Notes: generated by a model not told the origin, from the sequence alone. A stretch of 64,000 bases of DNA from Erythrophleum ivorense (GCA_026724425.1 JAIUCV010000648.1:1-64000), one strand, 5' to 3'. Shown: positions 1 through 12,170, counted from the first letter of the stretch. Program-made: numbers and translations.

Positions 1-605
1 AATGTGAAAAACGTAATGTCCGATTATCTGTAAATGTGCAAAACGCATCGGATTAAAAGTAAGTCCCCTGAAATGAATGATTTAAAGCCAAATAAAATTA
101 GGATAAAATTTTTAAATAATAGAAAATGAGGATCCAATCCAAGGCCTAAGGTGTCCAGAAACTAGAATTGGAGTGATTCAATAAAATTGCCAAAAATATA
201 ATGGCATGTTTGTAATTTTATGCACATTTTAGAAACTCAAAGAAGAGATTTTTAAATGAAAAAATTGAGTTTTTCAATGTTCTTAAAGGCCCTAAAAAAT
301 TATAAAAACCCCCCTAGAACAGTTAAAACCCCTCCAATTAACGTTTTGCAATGTCGGTTGACTCAAATTTTGATCGGTTCATTCGAAAAGATTTTAGATT
401 CAAATTGAGTGATTTCAAAGGCATTTTATAAGTTAAAGAACCTAAATTTTATGATGGAAAAGACAATTCTTGAAAAGGAGCTAAATTAAGCCTAAAACAA
501 AAGGCTAAGAAAGCCAAGACGTAAATGAAATTTTTTGAAGAACAAAGTTAAGAATAAGTGTCTTAAACGTGGCGTCCCATCCTTCTTCTCTTTAGATTGA
601 CATAT
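1..605 (-). mobile_element. Long-LTR family fragment, minus orientation, cut by window edge
   Basis: The first 600 bases match the reverse complement of the 3' part of the long LTR seen throughout the window. Shared landmarks are the AAACGTAATGTCC-like terminal segment, the block with aagtcccctgaaatga, the frame-free block ending in gatggaaaagacaattc, and the GGCGTCCCATCC core-promoter complement near 570-583. Close relatives in the same orientation start at 15019 and 61721. The true terminus (TGTAACAT...) lies just left of the window. At 606 the copy is interrupted by a plus-strand LTR. No coding capacity is visible. Confidence 0.7.
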
Positions 606-2018
606 TGTAATACCATAGCTCATTAAGTTCCTAGTCTCTTATTCATGCTTGATTTCACACATTCTCAAGAAAATGAATATAGATATTAGTAATTTATTGC
701 ACTATGTAAGGCTTGAAAATTTTGTTTCATGTTATGTGGGCCATATGAACTCACCGATGACATACCTTTATACATAATGCATCTATACAAGTCATAACCA
801 TTACAATACATTACATACATTTTGATTTAGAAGCCACACACCAAAAAACAAGGAAGTTGGCCTCAGGTTACTAATACAAATTTCTGATGCAAATTTTGAA
901 AATTATAATTAATTTAAAAAAATTGAAATCAAGCAAATGATAGCTTTCTAGAAAGCCCTAAATGTCAACTATAGGTTAAAAATCATTTCAGTCCATGAAA
1001 ATATCAACTAAACCATGATTGACAATAGAATAGTACCAAAGGTCCAGTTGCCCAAGTTTGCTATCATAGGTTACTGATATAAACTTTTAAAATTCATAAC
1101 TAATTCTAAAAAATCAAAAATCAGCAAACCATACCATTCTAGAAATATATGAATGTCTACTTTTGATAAAAATAGTTCTAGATCAAGGAAATGTCATTTA
1201 GTAGTACTGTATTACACTACTGCACTGCTTGTACTATCATGAAATTTCAAAATTTTGGTTTTCTATATATAGAGCTCAAAATGGGGTGATCTTGGAGGTT
1301 ATGGAAATTTTATGATGTCTAGTTTATGACTGTAAAATTTCATAGCCATAGACACTATTTGACCTATGGATGATATAGGTGAAGAAGTTGACCATATGAA
1401 CAGTATGAATGCCAATTCTGTCAAATTTTTTCAACTTTGAAAAATTATAATAAATTCTTTATTTTTTAGCTCTGTGGAAAGTTCTAAAGAGATCTATATT
1501 TATGCCAAGTTTTGTGCTAATACTCGTTCATTTGGTCAGATTTTGGTTTTAGCTCAAGAAAATGGCACTTTTGATACCATAAAAGGGTCAAATTGGTTCC
1601 AATTGGCTTCCTAACCATTCCACAACAATGTGAGCACATCTTAAAGTATAACATAGTATACATAAGCTTTCCAAATGGTCCAAACTATCATATATCTTAA
1701 CTCACCACCCCACTTGGCTAACTACACATTCAAGAATGGGCTCCCAAGTGGTAAAATCATACATTCTCATTGATTTGGCCTTAAATTTGATATATACAAT
1801 ACAGTTACATACTATTATATTTGCTCAAGTATTTACATCAAAAAAAATGACTTATACATATAAACTTTGACATTTGATTACACCAAAAAGCTAGTTGCTA
1901 TTAAGAGATAGCTTCATATGCTCCTTGGCTCCCATTTTTGCCTTTTTGGGCTCCACCTAGGCATGATGAGATGGAAGAGGGAACGAGGTGAAATTCAAAG
2001 AATCTCAATAGCTCAAAT
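606..2018 (+). mobile_element. Long LTR, 5' part (interrupted at 2019)
   Basis: Begins with TGTAATACC at 606, the canonical start of this LTR family (also at 36360, 44053 and 48882), directly after minus-LTR sequence. It runs through the 5' third of the LTR, with repeated gaattttgaaaat / cataactaattct blocks and the cacctaggcat...gaatctcaatagctc landmark near 1955-2015. It is then split by the solo LTR at 2019-5588. It resumes at 5594 with cctttcaagtaag and continues to 5765. Its 3' half is missing or represented by 6479-7338. No matching target-site duplication was found for this copy. Confidence 0.65.
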
Positions 2019-5000
2019 TGTAACACCATAAATTCTACCTCATTTTATGTCATTCCATAGGCCTTACATCATCATTCCTATGAGAGTATATGAAAGAGGG
2101 AGTGAAAATAATGGGCTTATTTGCATTACGTTATACATCAAAATTTTTCAATTGGTGTCACGTGAACCGTGTAAACTTATGCTATGCATCCTCATATTTA
2201 ATTATATCATTACAACTCATTTGTATCACAAAAACAAGCCTACAACTCATGGAAACCGAATTGAAGTGTGGAATAAAGAGTTTCATTCTCAGCCAGCATT
2301 GCTCCACTTTCTGACCAAACTTTGGAAAATCATAACTAAATCTAGAAAAATTGAAATAATGCAATCTTAGTTATTCTAGGAATTTTATGGATGTATACTT
2401 CACACTGAAAATATTTCCAGACCATAACATCTATCACAGAGACGTTTGACATCCGAAAAGGTCTATAAGTCTCTGCTGCTTGGGCTGCTATTTCAAATTA
2501 CTGATACAAACTTCTAAAATTCGTAACTAATTCTATAAAAATAAAAATCACACAAATTTAGTCATTATGGAAAGATACAAATGTTAAATTTATGTTAAAA
2601 ATAATCCAGAATGAAACTAATACTTTAGCTATTAGAAATTTATGGAACAATGACTGGACTCCTGGGGCGCCACTACTACTGACGGCCAAATTCAAAAATG
2701 CATAACTCTTTGCTCAGACCTCCAAATGAGGTGACCTTGGTGGCCACAGAAATTTTGTGACCTCTAGTTTATGATTATAAAATTTCACAAGCATTGGACA
2801 CCATTTGCCTATCGGATGACACAGAATACAAATTGCCAGTGTAAACAGTGCATATACCAGAATCAATAGAAAATCCCAACTTTAAAAATTCATCAAATAT
2901 TATCTAGACCTCCAAAAATTATGTTCTTTAGCTTCCTAAAAATCTCTCAATGATACCTAATGTATGCCAAATCTCAGATCAAGACTAACTCATTTGGCCA
3001 AAAAGTGACATAAGGTCCATAATGGTTGATTTTGGCTCCATATAGGGTACTAAAGTTGCCAAATGGATTTCCCTTAGTCTTGGCACCTTTTGGGTAAGTC
3101 CAAAAGTATATTTAAGACTTGTGTGAGCTGCTTAAATGGTCCCAAATCTCATACATCTCATTTTGGCCTTCTCACCCACACTTATGCATATTTACATCAA
3201 ACTTCCAAATTGCATAATTTGGCATTACATACTCAATTTATATTTTAGAGCTCATACATCATATCCATAGTTATAAACGTCACATAATTGCATATTTACT
3301 TGTCTACTTTGCATGTTAGATCATTGGAGAGGAGGGGATGAGATTCAAAGAATCCAATAGCTCATCTCCCATTCAATCATACGTAATATATGCAAGCAAG
3401 CTTTACAAATGCATACATAGAGAAAATAAAAGCCATAGACATTTTAAAAGCAAACTTGGTATGTGAGAAAACTATATACAAATCATTCAAGAGCTCACCA
3501 AGTGTTTGGATTGGCCTCACACTTCTCCTCATGGGTTTTGGACTTGTCTCACCCATTTCTTGAGCACTTTGGACTCAACCATACTCTTGGGAGCCCATTT
3601 TGCTTTTGGGAGACTCTTTGCTTTGTCTCAACCAAGCTCAAGGGTTCTTGGCTCATCCTCACCAAAGGGAAGAGTTATAGGCCTCTCCACACTTAAGTAA
3701 ACTCATACAAACATTATGCACTCATTAGAAAACATTAACATGGCATCAAGGATCATAGTATATAAAGGCATGCTAGCATACTTTTCATAATTTGAAAATA
3801 CACATACACACATTCTAAAACAAGCTAAACACACATCCACGCATGAGAGAAGGTAGAAAGAGCTACCTTGTGTAAATCTACACATTTTCTCCTTGAATTT
3901 CCCTCCTTTGCCTTGGCTATACACCTACAATTTGGTGGAAATGATTTCTCTTGGCCTAGACATGATTTAAGAGAGCTAATTAGGTTCATGAATCATATAT
4001 AAAGCTATACAATTTGCTTAAGCCCTAGATTACTCTATAGGCTTCATATGGTCCATAATGGTGCCTAATGAAGCAACACTCCTCAAATAACTTTTAGGCC
4101 TCATTCTTTCCTCTCAATTATGATTATTGACTTCTTTTAGCCTCTTGGAGCCACCACACCATTAAAACAAAGGGCCTAGTACCATGTTGCTTCTTTAGGT
4201 CATAATATGGAACCTATGACCCCAATTCACTTTCCTTGAGTTCTAATTTTTTTCCAATGCCTCCTCTTATATTCATTCACCATATATGACTCTAAAATGG
4301 CCTTAGAAAAATTTGAAACTCTCCCTAGCTGAGGTGGACTTGCTTAGGCCGAGACTATGGGTGCATTGGCCTTCCATGGAGTTCTTTTTGTTTTCTTAAA
4401 GGAGGAAGCATCGTGGGGAGCCTCTTAGGGATCTTAGGAGCATGTTTTTAACATTCAATTAAGCCTAAAAAAATTCATATAAAATCAGATTTGCAAATGA
4501 GCATTTGGATCCCTAATGATTCCATCTTGTTTCCTAATGCTTTTTCTTGATTCTATTGGTTTATTCTTAATCCTCGCCACCTAAAACCTTTAATCCCTCT
4601 ATGAATTGGGCAGAAAATAGCCCCTAAGAATTGGGCTCATGGTGCCCAAATTCGTGCAAGAGGAAGGGGGAGGAAGAAACTACCAAAGAATGAAAGTTTT
4701 ACTTTATTTTCCTTGCTTTTCTTTGCTTGCTCTTTGCTTTCTTTGGCATCCTTACTTGATTTTCAAATTTTCCCCTCTATTCTTCCTCCAAAACAGCCCT
4801 CAAAACTTTAGAAAAATCATGAAGAAGAAGGGGGAAAAAGAGGAGAAGAGATTGGTGGAGAGAATGCATGAAAACAAGCAAATTTCCATACCTAAAAACT
4901 TGAATTTTTCCTCCTTCTTCTCTTCCCTTGGTGCACCACTTTCAAATCTGTTTCAGACCAGAAAAACATTAGTGAGAGGAAAGAGAAGGGCTGGACGTGA

Positions 5001-5588
5001 TTTTAAAAGAAAAAGGGTAAAGCTAACATACTTTTTTTACTTTTCATTTTAGTCCCTAATCCATGGTTTGTCCGTTTTGGTCTCATTTCAACTCCTTTTC
5101 AAAATACGTCTTTTCCATCATATTTCTTAGGTTCTTAATCATAATAATTGCTTTTGGAATCACTCAAAAAGGATATGAAACCATTCTGAACCATTCGGTC
5201 AAAGTTTCGGTCAATCGACAGCTGAAATCGCTCACCGGAGGGGTTTCAACTATTCTAGGGGTTTCCGTGGTATTTAAGGCCTCTAAGAACCCCGGAAAGC
5301 TCAAATTTTTATTTAAAAAGCCCTCCTATGAGTTTTTCATAATTTTTCAAAAATTAAAAAAATACCCCTACTTCTTTCAGCAAATTTTCTAATCTCTTCT
5401 GGCTCCAGTTTTTGGGCATCTTAAACCTCAAATCCTCATTTTCTAATATTTAAAATTTTATTATAATTTTAGTTGGCCCCAATTCCTTTTATTTCGAGAA
5501 CTTCCTTTTATATTTGGCCCATTTCTGACGTTTACGGAGAAACTGAACATTGCCGTTTCTCACGTTTACGGAGGGATTGGATATTACA
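2019..5588 (+). mobile_element. Solo LTR, long-LTR family, nested
   Basis: Starts TGTAACACC at 2019 and ends GATATTACA at 5588 (3570 bp). It is flanked by CAAAT (2014-2018) and CAAAC (5589-5593), a 5-bp target-site duplication with one mismatch. The surrounding LTR sequence joins across the insert (…aatctcaatagct / atcctttcaag…), which shows it landed inside the copy starting at 606. It is closest to 30219-33657, with near-colinear blocks along the full length. No primer-binding site, polypurine tract or gag-pol sequence adjoins either end, so this is a solo LTR. A 137-codon frame at 4639-5052 lies in a purine/pyrimidine-rich tract and is not considered a gene. Confidence 0.83.
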
Positions 5589-5593
5589 CAAAC

Positions 5594-5765
5594 ATCCTTT
5601 CAAGTAAGTATATAAGGTATATAATCATGTCAAAGAATACAAGCATGCCATAAACACTTCCAAGAACCATTCTATTCAAAATTTCCCATGCCATAAAAAC
5701 ATGTCAAAGCTAAGAATAAGCTCTAAGGACTTTTGGTATAACCTTACCTAATTTTTAGGACTTTT
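5594..5765 (+). mobile_element. Continuation of the LTR begun at 606
   Basis: The sequence following the second copy of the CAAAC duplication matches LTR positions just downstream of those before 2014 (tcaaacatat / catgccataaac / ggcacttttggtataacctcacc blocks seen at 14550-14700). It stops at 5765, where TGTAACAACC begins a minus-orientation fragment. Confidence 0.6.
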
Positions 5766-6478
5766 TGTAACAACCAGAAAAAAAAGAGAAAGAAGAAGAA
5801 AAGAAAAGAAAAAGAAAAAAGAAAAGAAAAGAAAAGAAAAGCTAAAATTTTTAAAGGGCTGAAAATTTTTCAAGTCTGCTAGCTACAGCCTAGCTATAGC
5901 GAATGTACCTGTTCGCTATAGCGAGAGTGCCTTCTAGCTATAGCGAGAATGCTTCTAACTATAGTGAGTTCAGGCACCTCATACAAAAACCAGGGCATTG
6001 GCTCGCCGTAGCGCGCGCTGTAGCGAAGGCAGGGGTCTGGGACTGACACGAGCTCGCTGTAGCGAGGGTTAGTCCAGAAAAGCGTGAAAAAAGAGAATTT
6101 GACCTATTAAACCATCCCAACGCCTCCTTTCTTCTTCTCCAACTAACTTAAACTCCTCTAAGATAGAGAAAAGGGTGGAGGAGAGAGAGAGAAACCTAGA
6201 GGAGGAAGGAAGAACAAGAAAAGGTAAGGTTTTGCATGGCTTTCCTCTTAAAATATTGTTCTTCTCTCCTTGCCATCTCTTCCTATGGTTTTGATTATTG
6301 AAGTAGTTAGATTTTGAGCTTAGTTCAGAAGAAGGAGAATGGAAAACCACTCTTGAGGGAGGTTAAAAGTCATGTAGCCCTCTCTTCCTTGCTTTACCTT
6401 CTTAAGAGTTTGAGAGAGGAAGGAGAGTTAGTGGGATTCTAGTGAGAGAAGAACCTCTAGCTTTGTATGCTTAGTAGG
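5766..6478 (-). mobile_element. LTR fragment of the CTATAGCGAG subfamily, minus orientation
   Basis: Starts TGTAACAACC, the complement of a GGTTGTTACA LTR end. A purine-rich run (5780-5840) and CTATAGCGAG-type repeats (5880-6065) follow. From about 6110 on, it is the family's standard minus-strand region (cccaacgcctccttt; aaaaggtaagg...; ttctatggttttg...; gttcagaagaaggag), colinear with 15600-15960. The same CTATAGCGAG-bearing terminus occurs in plus orientation at the end of the LTR at 54302-57905, so these two form a subfamily with a distinct 3' end. The fragment ends near 6478, where plus-orientation LTR begins head to head. The exact junction is uncertain by a few tens of bases. Confidence 0.6.
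5880..6065. repeat. CTATAGCGAG interspersed palindromic repeats
   Basis: Several degenerate copies of a ctatagcga unit occur here: agctatagcgaat, cgctatagcgagagtg, gctatagcgagaatg, actatagtgag, gccgtagcgcgcgctgtagcga and ctcgctgtagcgag. The stretch 5914-5923 is the perfect palindrome CGCTATAGCG. This patch is more GC-rich than its surroundings. Confidence 0.8.
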
Positions 6479-7338
6479 GTTGCTAGAAAGAAATCCCTAG
6501 CCTTCCCTCCAATCCTAACTTCTCCTTGCTAGAATAGAACCAAAATAGCATCAAAATACATTCTGAACCCATGGAAATATGGAGGAGAAGGAGGGGAATA
6601 TTTATTGTAAAGACAAAAGGAAGAAAACACACCCTTTCATACATATTCAAGGCTTCTTCTTCTCCTTCGTTGTTTCTCCTTCTACATGATGCCTTGGTTG
6701 GAGTTTTTAGCAGTTTCAGAAATGGGTAAAACATTGGTGCAGCTTGGGGAGGGCTGGAGCGTGTTTTAAGAGAGCAAAAAGTAACTTTTCCTTTTTACAT
6801 TTTAGTCCCTATTCTTGGCTTTTTCATTTTAGGCCCATTTCAATTCCTTTTTGAAATCTATATTTTCCATCATATTCCTTAGGCTCTTAATCATAAGAAT
6901 TGCCTTTGGAATCACTCAAAAAGGATCTAAAACCATTCCGAATCATTCGGTCAAAGTTTTAGTCAACCTTTGTCGAAATCGCTCACCGGAGGGGTTTCAA
7001 CTATTCTAGGGGTTCTCATGGTTTTTAGGGCCTCTGAGAACTCTAGAAAGCTCAAAGTTTTTGTTTTAAAAGCCCTCCTATGAGTTTTCCAAACTTTCCA
7101 AAAATTACAAAAATGCCCTTACTTTCTTCGGCAAATTTTCTGAGCTCTTCTGGCTCTGGTTTTTAGGTATCTTAAATCTCAAATCCTCATTTTCTAATAT
7201 TTAAAATTTTATCATAATTTTATTTGACCCTAATTCCTTCTATTTCGAAGACTTCTTTTTATATTTGGCCAATTTCTGATGTTTACGGAGAAATCGAACA
7301 TCACGTTTTTCACGTTTACAGAGGGACCGAATGTCACA
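6479..7338 (+). mobile_element. LTR 3' fragment, plus orientation
   Basis: Colinear with the last 850 bases of plus LTRs such as 30219-33657: the taacttttcctttttacattttagtccct block, ggaatcactcaaaaaggat, gctcaccggaggggtttcaac, and the terminal ttttatatttggcc...gtttacggag...gaatgtcaca. It ends at 7338 directly against HyPRP copy A. The expected duplicate of the right flank (CATTG) is not seen beside a matching LTR start, so the left part of this insertion has been lost or rearranged. It may be the 3' end of the LTR begun at 606. Confidence 0.65.
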
Positions 7339-7434
7339 CATTGCAGGACAAGTAGCAGCGCTAACCATGGAGAACATAAGGAGGTTTAAAAAGAGGAAAA
7401 GGGCAATGGTTGCAAAAGCCTTACTGCATCCCAT
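7339..7434 (-). pseudogene. HyPRP (14 kDa proline-rich/DC2.15-like) fragment, copy A
   Basis: Read on the minus strand from the ATG at 7434-7432, the sequence encodes a typical signal peptide (MGCSKAFATIALFLFLNLLM…VSA) and then ATCPA, the start of the eight-cysteine domain. It is then cut by an LTR end at 7338. This N-terminus is characteristic of dicot HyPRPs, which are secreted cell-wall or plasma-membrane proteins of the lipid-transfer superfamily. The alignment with copy C (29864-30187) identifies the break point at about codon 31-32. Everything downstream is missing, so no function can remain. The open frame that continues leftward to 7240 is LTR sequence. Confidence 0.85.
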
Positions 7435-8305
7435 TTTCACTAATTAACACTTACACACTCAATTGGATGCTATGTACTTGACAAGTGAATAATGCTATGT
7501 TGCTTTTGGGTGATGAAGATTGAGGTGCATGGGGTGGGGTATTTATAGTTGGGGATCATCATGGGTTTTGTATAGGTTTGAATTTATAATAATTAGGTAG
7601 GATAGAAACATTTTCATATTAGCTTTTTTTAAAGAGTAAATTATATAGATTTCTTTTGAGTTTTGTCAAAATTACATAGATTTTTTTATTCTAAAAATAC
7701 ATACTTTAGTTTAATTTTAAAATTTTTTTATTAAAATATCCTTTATTAAGCTTAATAAGAAAATTTGTATTATATCCAAATATGTAAAAATAAAAGTAAA
7801 AAAAAGATTTTGTTTTAAAGGATGCGTAAGTAAGTTTTCATTAAATTTTTTTTAAAAAATATATTTATGTTCACAAAATTATTTTAGTCAAAAAATTAAA
7901 AATTAAACTAAAATGTAATGTAACATTTTGTTTTAAAGAGGTATGCATATATTTTTAAAATAAAGAAAAAAGTTCATGTAATTTTAATTAACTCATGAGA
8001 TATTTATGTAGTTTAAACCATTTTTAAAACATCATGAAACTATAGAATTAGGTTATATTTGAATTATTGCAATTTACGAAAGCTAGCGGGTAGGGGCAAG
8101 TCAACTTCCTCAAAAAGGAGGAATCTCTTAATTACAATTTTATAAATTTTAGTTTATTCATGCTCGCACGGTTAAAAGTGATCAAATATATCTAACACAA
8201 TTGTTTATGCTTGATTCTTTTGGGAGAGAGAAAAGGGAAGGGAATAGAATGAAATTCAAGGTTTAAGTGAAACCTCTATTTTTGTTGAGAGTTTGTTACA
8301 AGGGG
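7435..8305 (-). promoter_or_regulatory. 5' leader and upstream region of HyPRP copy A
   Basis: This stretch holds the 5' untranslated leader, the TATA box and AT-rich upstream DNA of copy A. It aligns throughout with 33663-34490 upstream of copy C (gaataatgctat…ttttgggtgatgaag; ggtatttatagttgg; tttataataattaggtag; aaaggatgcg.aagtaag). It ends at 8305, where a minus-orientation solo LTR has inserted into the site that remains unoccupied at about 34491. No other gene is seen. Confidence 0.7.
7540..7547 (-). promoter_or_regulatory. TATA box of HyPRP copy A
   Basis: The minus strand reads TATAAATA, 106 bases upstream of the ATG of copy A. The same box in copy C (33737-33744) is also 106 bases from its ATG once the intervening solo LTR is subtracted. 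The constant spacing supports it as the original core promoter. Confidence 0.7.
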
Positions 8306-11300
8306 TGTAACGCCTGGTATGTTGTAAAAACATCGAAATGGGACGATTTAAAAAGTAAGTCCCTTAAGATGAGTGAATTAAGGCCAAATAAAATTTAAAT
8401 AAAATTTTAAATAATAGAAAATAAGGATTTAAGCCTTAAGTTGTCCAGAAATCGGAGCCAGAGTGATTTGAAAAATTTGTCGAAAGACCAGTAGTGTTTT
8501 CGTAAATAAGTGCAATTTTGGAAAAACACCTAGGAGGGCTTTTTAAATGGAAATTTTGAGTTGCCCAAGGTTCTCAGAGGCCCCAAAAACCATGGGAAGC
8601 CCTAAGACCGGTAAAATCCCTCCAGTGTACTCTTTTCGATGTCGATTAATCCAAACTTTGACTAGTTTGTTCGGAAAGGTTTTAACACCGATTTAAGTGA
8701 TTCTAAAGGCATTTTATTAAATTGGAAATCTAAATTTTATGATGGAAAAGACAGTTCTCAAAAAGGAGCTAAAACGAAACTAAACCTGAAATGCCATTAT
8801 GGAAGGGCAAAAATAAAAACAAATTGCACAAAAGAAGCTTTTAAATGCTCCTTTTAAATCCACGTTCAACCTCCCCCTCTCTAAACCGACTTTCTTCTGG
8901 CCAAATCTCATAAAAGAAGCTGTTGTCTTAGGTACACAAAGAGAAGGAGTTTTGGAGGGAAGAAAAGCCAAGGAAAGGTGAGAAAGTGTAGGATTTTGCT
9001 ACTTCTTCCTCTTGTAACTTCATTCTCCTCTTCTTGCTTCATCTTTCCATGGTTTTAATGCAATTTTTGGTGCTGGTTTGGGGTCAGACTAGAAGAGAGA
9101 AATTCAAAATTCAAGGAGGAGGAAGAGGGAAGAGGAAGGACTCTTGAAGGAAGCTTGATTGCGAGGTAGTTTCTCTTCCTTTGTTGCTTCTTTTTCTCCT
9201 TCTTCTCTTCCATGGTGGGACACCTAAAATAGAGCCATGAAGAGGAAAGAGTTTCTGTTTTATAATCCAAAAGAAAGCATCAAACTAGGCCATGGGAAGA
9301 TGGAATACACTAAAGAAATGCATGGAAAACTAGTAAAACTCAAGTTGGCAAAGTGTAGGATGCTTGAACATAGTTTAAAATCTGGGTTGATTCAAGACTT
9401 CCCCATTATATATGAGTATTTGTTTGAATTCCTAAGACTCCTAGGGAGCCTCCCAAGTGCCCCATCCATTAAGAAAAAATTCCAAACTTCATGGGTCTTT
9501 AATGGAAGCATAAATAGGCCAACACTCATAGAAATAGTTAAGAAATATTTTAAATAGTTCTAAGCTTGATTTGGGACTTTATATGATAAAAAAAGATAGG
9601 AGAAACCCTTGGAAAAAATTTAGAAGCCTTAGGTTGGGAGATGAGGCAATGGCTTTCTATAATGTAACCTTATGAAGCAACATGGACCTAGGTTTATGAA
9701 AGTGAGTGTGGGATGGCTTCAAGGACCTTAAATGAGGTCAAGAGATTTAAATATGGCAAGAGAATGGAACCAAGAATTTTACTTGTGGTAGTTGCTTCAT
9801 TAGGTCATTAATAGAACCATATTATGACAAATAGAACAAAGTGTAGTCATAAGAGTGAGTTGGATGTCATAACTTGTTTTAAGAGTATAATTAAGTGTTG
9901 TTTATTGTGAATAGGCCAAGGAAATCTAACCCTACCTCCTTGTGCTTGTGGAACCGAAAAGGAGAAAGAATAAACAAAGTAAAGCTTGAATTTGCACCAA
10001 GATAGCTCTTTACCTTTTCTTGTTGCATTTTCTTGTTGCATATGTGTCATTGTGTGCTTGTGTGTATATTTGTATGTTTGAGACATGCCACTTGATGCTA
10101 TGTTACTATTTTGGTACCAATATGCTTTCTTGAATGTCTTTTGTATTGTGGAAATGGATCATAAGGGTGAGGTAGTGCCAAAAGTTCCTTAATGTGGGTG
10201 AGAAGATGCCAAAAATCTCATGGCATGGGTAAGACAAAGCCAAGAGTCCCTTGGATGGGTGAGGCTAAGTCAAAAGTCCTAAAAACTAAGAGTGAGGCAA
10301 TCCAAAAGTCCTAGAAATGGGGTGAGGCCAAACCAAAAGTCCCTAGAGCTCATTCTTATACTTGACATGTGTTTGTGACATAAAAATGTGGAAATTGAAT
10401 GCTTCATCGATTGAGTAGTTGCATACTTGCACCTTTGACATGTTGTATGCCTTGAAAATGTGTTTGAATAGATGTATGAGCTATTGAGATTTAATGAATC
10501 TTACTCCATCCTTTCTCTCATCTCATATAATCTAGGTGGAGTTCAAGATCCAAAGGATGGAAGCCAAGGAGCTTAAATCTCCATCTCTTAGCAAATCTTT
10601 TTATTTTTGATATACTAGGATGTCTAGAATGTCAAGTAGATATGTAAATATTATTCTTGAGCCATAACACTTTGAACAAGTGTAAAATGATGTAAAGATA
10701 GTATATGTATTAATAATAGAGTTAAATGAGTGGAATTGTACAATTTGACCCCTTAAAAGCCCATTTGTGCTTGTATATTTATGGGAATGGCATGATGAAT
10801 TTAAGTTGCATGAGAATTCAAACCTTATAAGAGGCTCATTTATGCTACATTTATTCTTTCTAAGTTGCTCAAATATATGTGGGACAATGTAAAGTTCATT
10901 TGGACCAAATTTGCCTTTTGTTGGAACCAAAGTTCTATAATTTTGAGCTATGACAAAGTCTGACCAAATGACCTCTTCTTGACTTGAAATTTTGTATACA
11001 ATTATATTTTTCTTAGAACTTTTTGAAAAGCTAAAGATTAAGTCATTTGAAGGTCTATGGAATTTTCTATGACTTTTCAAAATTGGTATCAGAATTTTGG
11101 ATTTGCACAAGTACTGTTCATTTGGTCAATTGTAAAATTATGTCATCCGAGGGGCAAATGTGATCCAATGGCTACTAAATTTTATAATAAGAAATTAGGA
11201 ATTCACAATGACTTGTAGCAACTAGAAACACCTCATTTAGAGGTCTGAGCTAAGAGATATGAATTTTTGAATTTCTGGAACAACAACAGTAGCGCAACAC

Positions 11301-12130
11301 AACCTAAGTCACTGTTCCATTGAATTTCAGTAGTTGAATGTGCTTGATCTAGTATGAATCTATTTTTACCATAAAGCTAACATTCATAGATTTCCAAATT
11401 GGTATCATTTTCATAGATTAAAATTTTTTGAAATTAACTGGACATTTTTGAAATTTAAAGCAAACACTTGCATCAGCACCAGTAGCTGTCCAAACCTTTG
11501 CCCTTTTCATGTGTCAAACGCTTTCTGTGTTATGTTTCATGGCCTGGAAATATTTTTGCATAAATTAGACATGTGTAGCTTTCCAAAATATCAAGAATTC
11601 ATGATTTCAATTTTTCTAAAATTAGTTATGAATTTTGAAAGTTCATATCAGTAATCTAAACCAGTAGCCTAGATAGCAACGACCTCAGTGGATTTTCGGA
11701 TGTCAAATGTTCTCCCCATAATTATTCATGAGCTAGAATTATTTTTACAATGGGGTAGACATCCATAGATTTCTAGAATAGTGAATTTTGTTGGATTTTG
11801 ATTTTGGTGGATTTAGTTATGAATTTCTGAATTTGTGATAGAAAAACTAAAATTCTGGTCGAGAATAGTAGTACGAGTTTGATGCTCCCCTTTGAATTCC
11901 ACGAGTTGTGGGCCAACTTTGGTGATGTAAATGAGTTGCATTTATGTAATTAAATATGAGAATGTGCGGTATGAGCTCATAGGGTCCGCGTGACACCGAA
12001 TGAAATCTTCATACGAGACGCAACGCGAAATAAGGCATTATTTTAATGCAATTTTTCCATTCCCTTTGTGCAATTCATAATATGAGATGTAGAAATGATA
12101 GGAAGCAAGTTAAAAATATATGGTATTACA
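8306..12130 (-). mobile_element. Solo LTR, minus orientation, in HyPRP upstream DNA
   Basis: Reads TGTAACGCC at 8306 and GGTATTACA at 12122-12130, i.e. a minus-strand LTR starting TGTAATACC and ending GGCGTTACA (3825 bp). It is flanked by AGGGG (8301-8305) and ATGGG (12131-12135), a duplication with one mismatch. The empty site survives upstream of copy C near 34485-34500 (gtttgttacaagg then aaaggagatg). It contains all family landmarks in reverse order, including the internal minisatellite at 10165-10349. A 169-codon frame at 10601-11110 is not conserved between copies and is treated as chance. Confidence 0.85.
10165..10349 (-). repeat. Internal LTR minisatellite, about 30-33 bp units
   Basis: Six imperfect direct units, each beginning gggtgagg or gagtgagg and containing ccaaaagtcc(c/t). 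The same array recurs at the equivalent LTR position in other copies: 16970-17120, 39520-39700 and 63595-63750 in minus orientation; 14690-14830, 41430-41610, 45640-45810, 50495-50664 and 55890-56030 in plus orientation. It is a fixed structural part of the LTR. Confidence 0.8.
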
Positions 12131-12170
12131 ATGGGAGGAGATGGAGGATTTTTGACTAATGCTAAAAAAT

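Noticed and set aside
4639..5052. 137-codon open frame, with a similar 118-codon frame at 32775-33131
   Set aside because: Both lie at the same place in two closely related LTRs, in a purine/pyrimidine-rich tract that is open on both strands; other LTR copies do not keep the frame and no domain is seen.
10165..10349. CRISPR-like spaced repeats
   Set aside because: The units are contiguous, imperfect and part of a plant LTR; no repeat-spacer structure exists.
10601..11110. 169-codon open frame, the longest in the window
   Set aside because: It is inside the U3 part of the minus solo LTR 8306-12130. The equivalent regions of other copies are full of stops.
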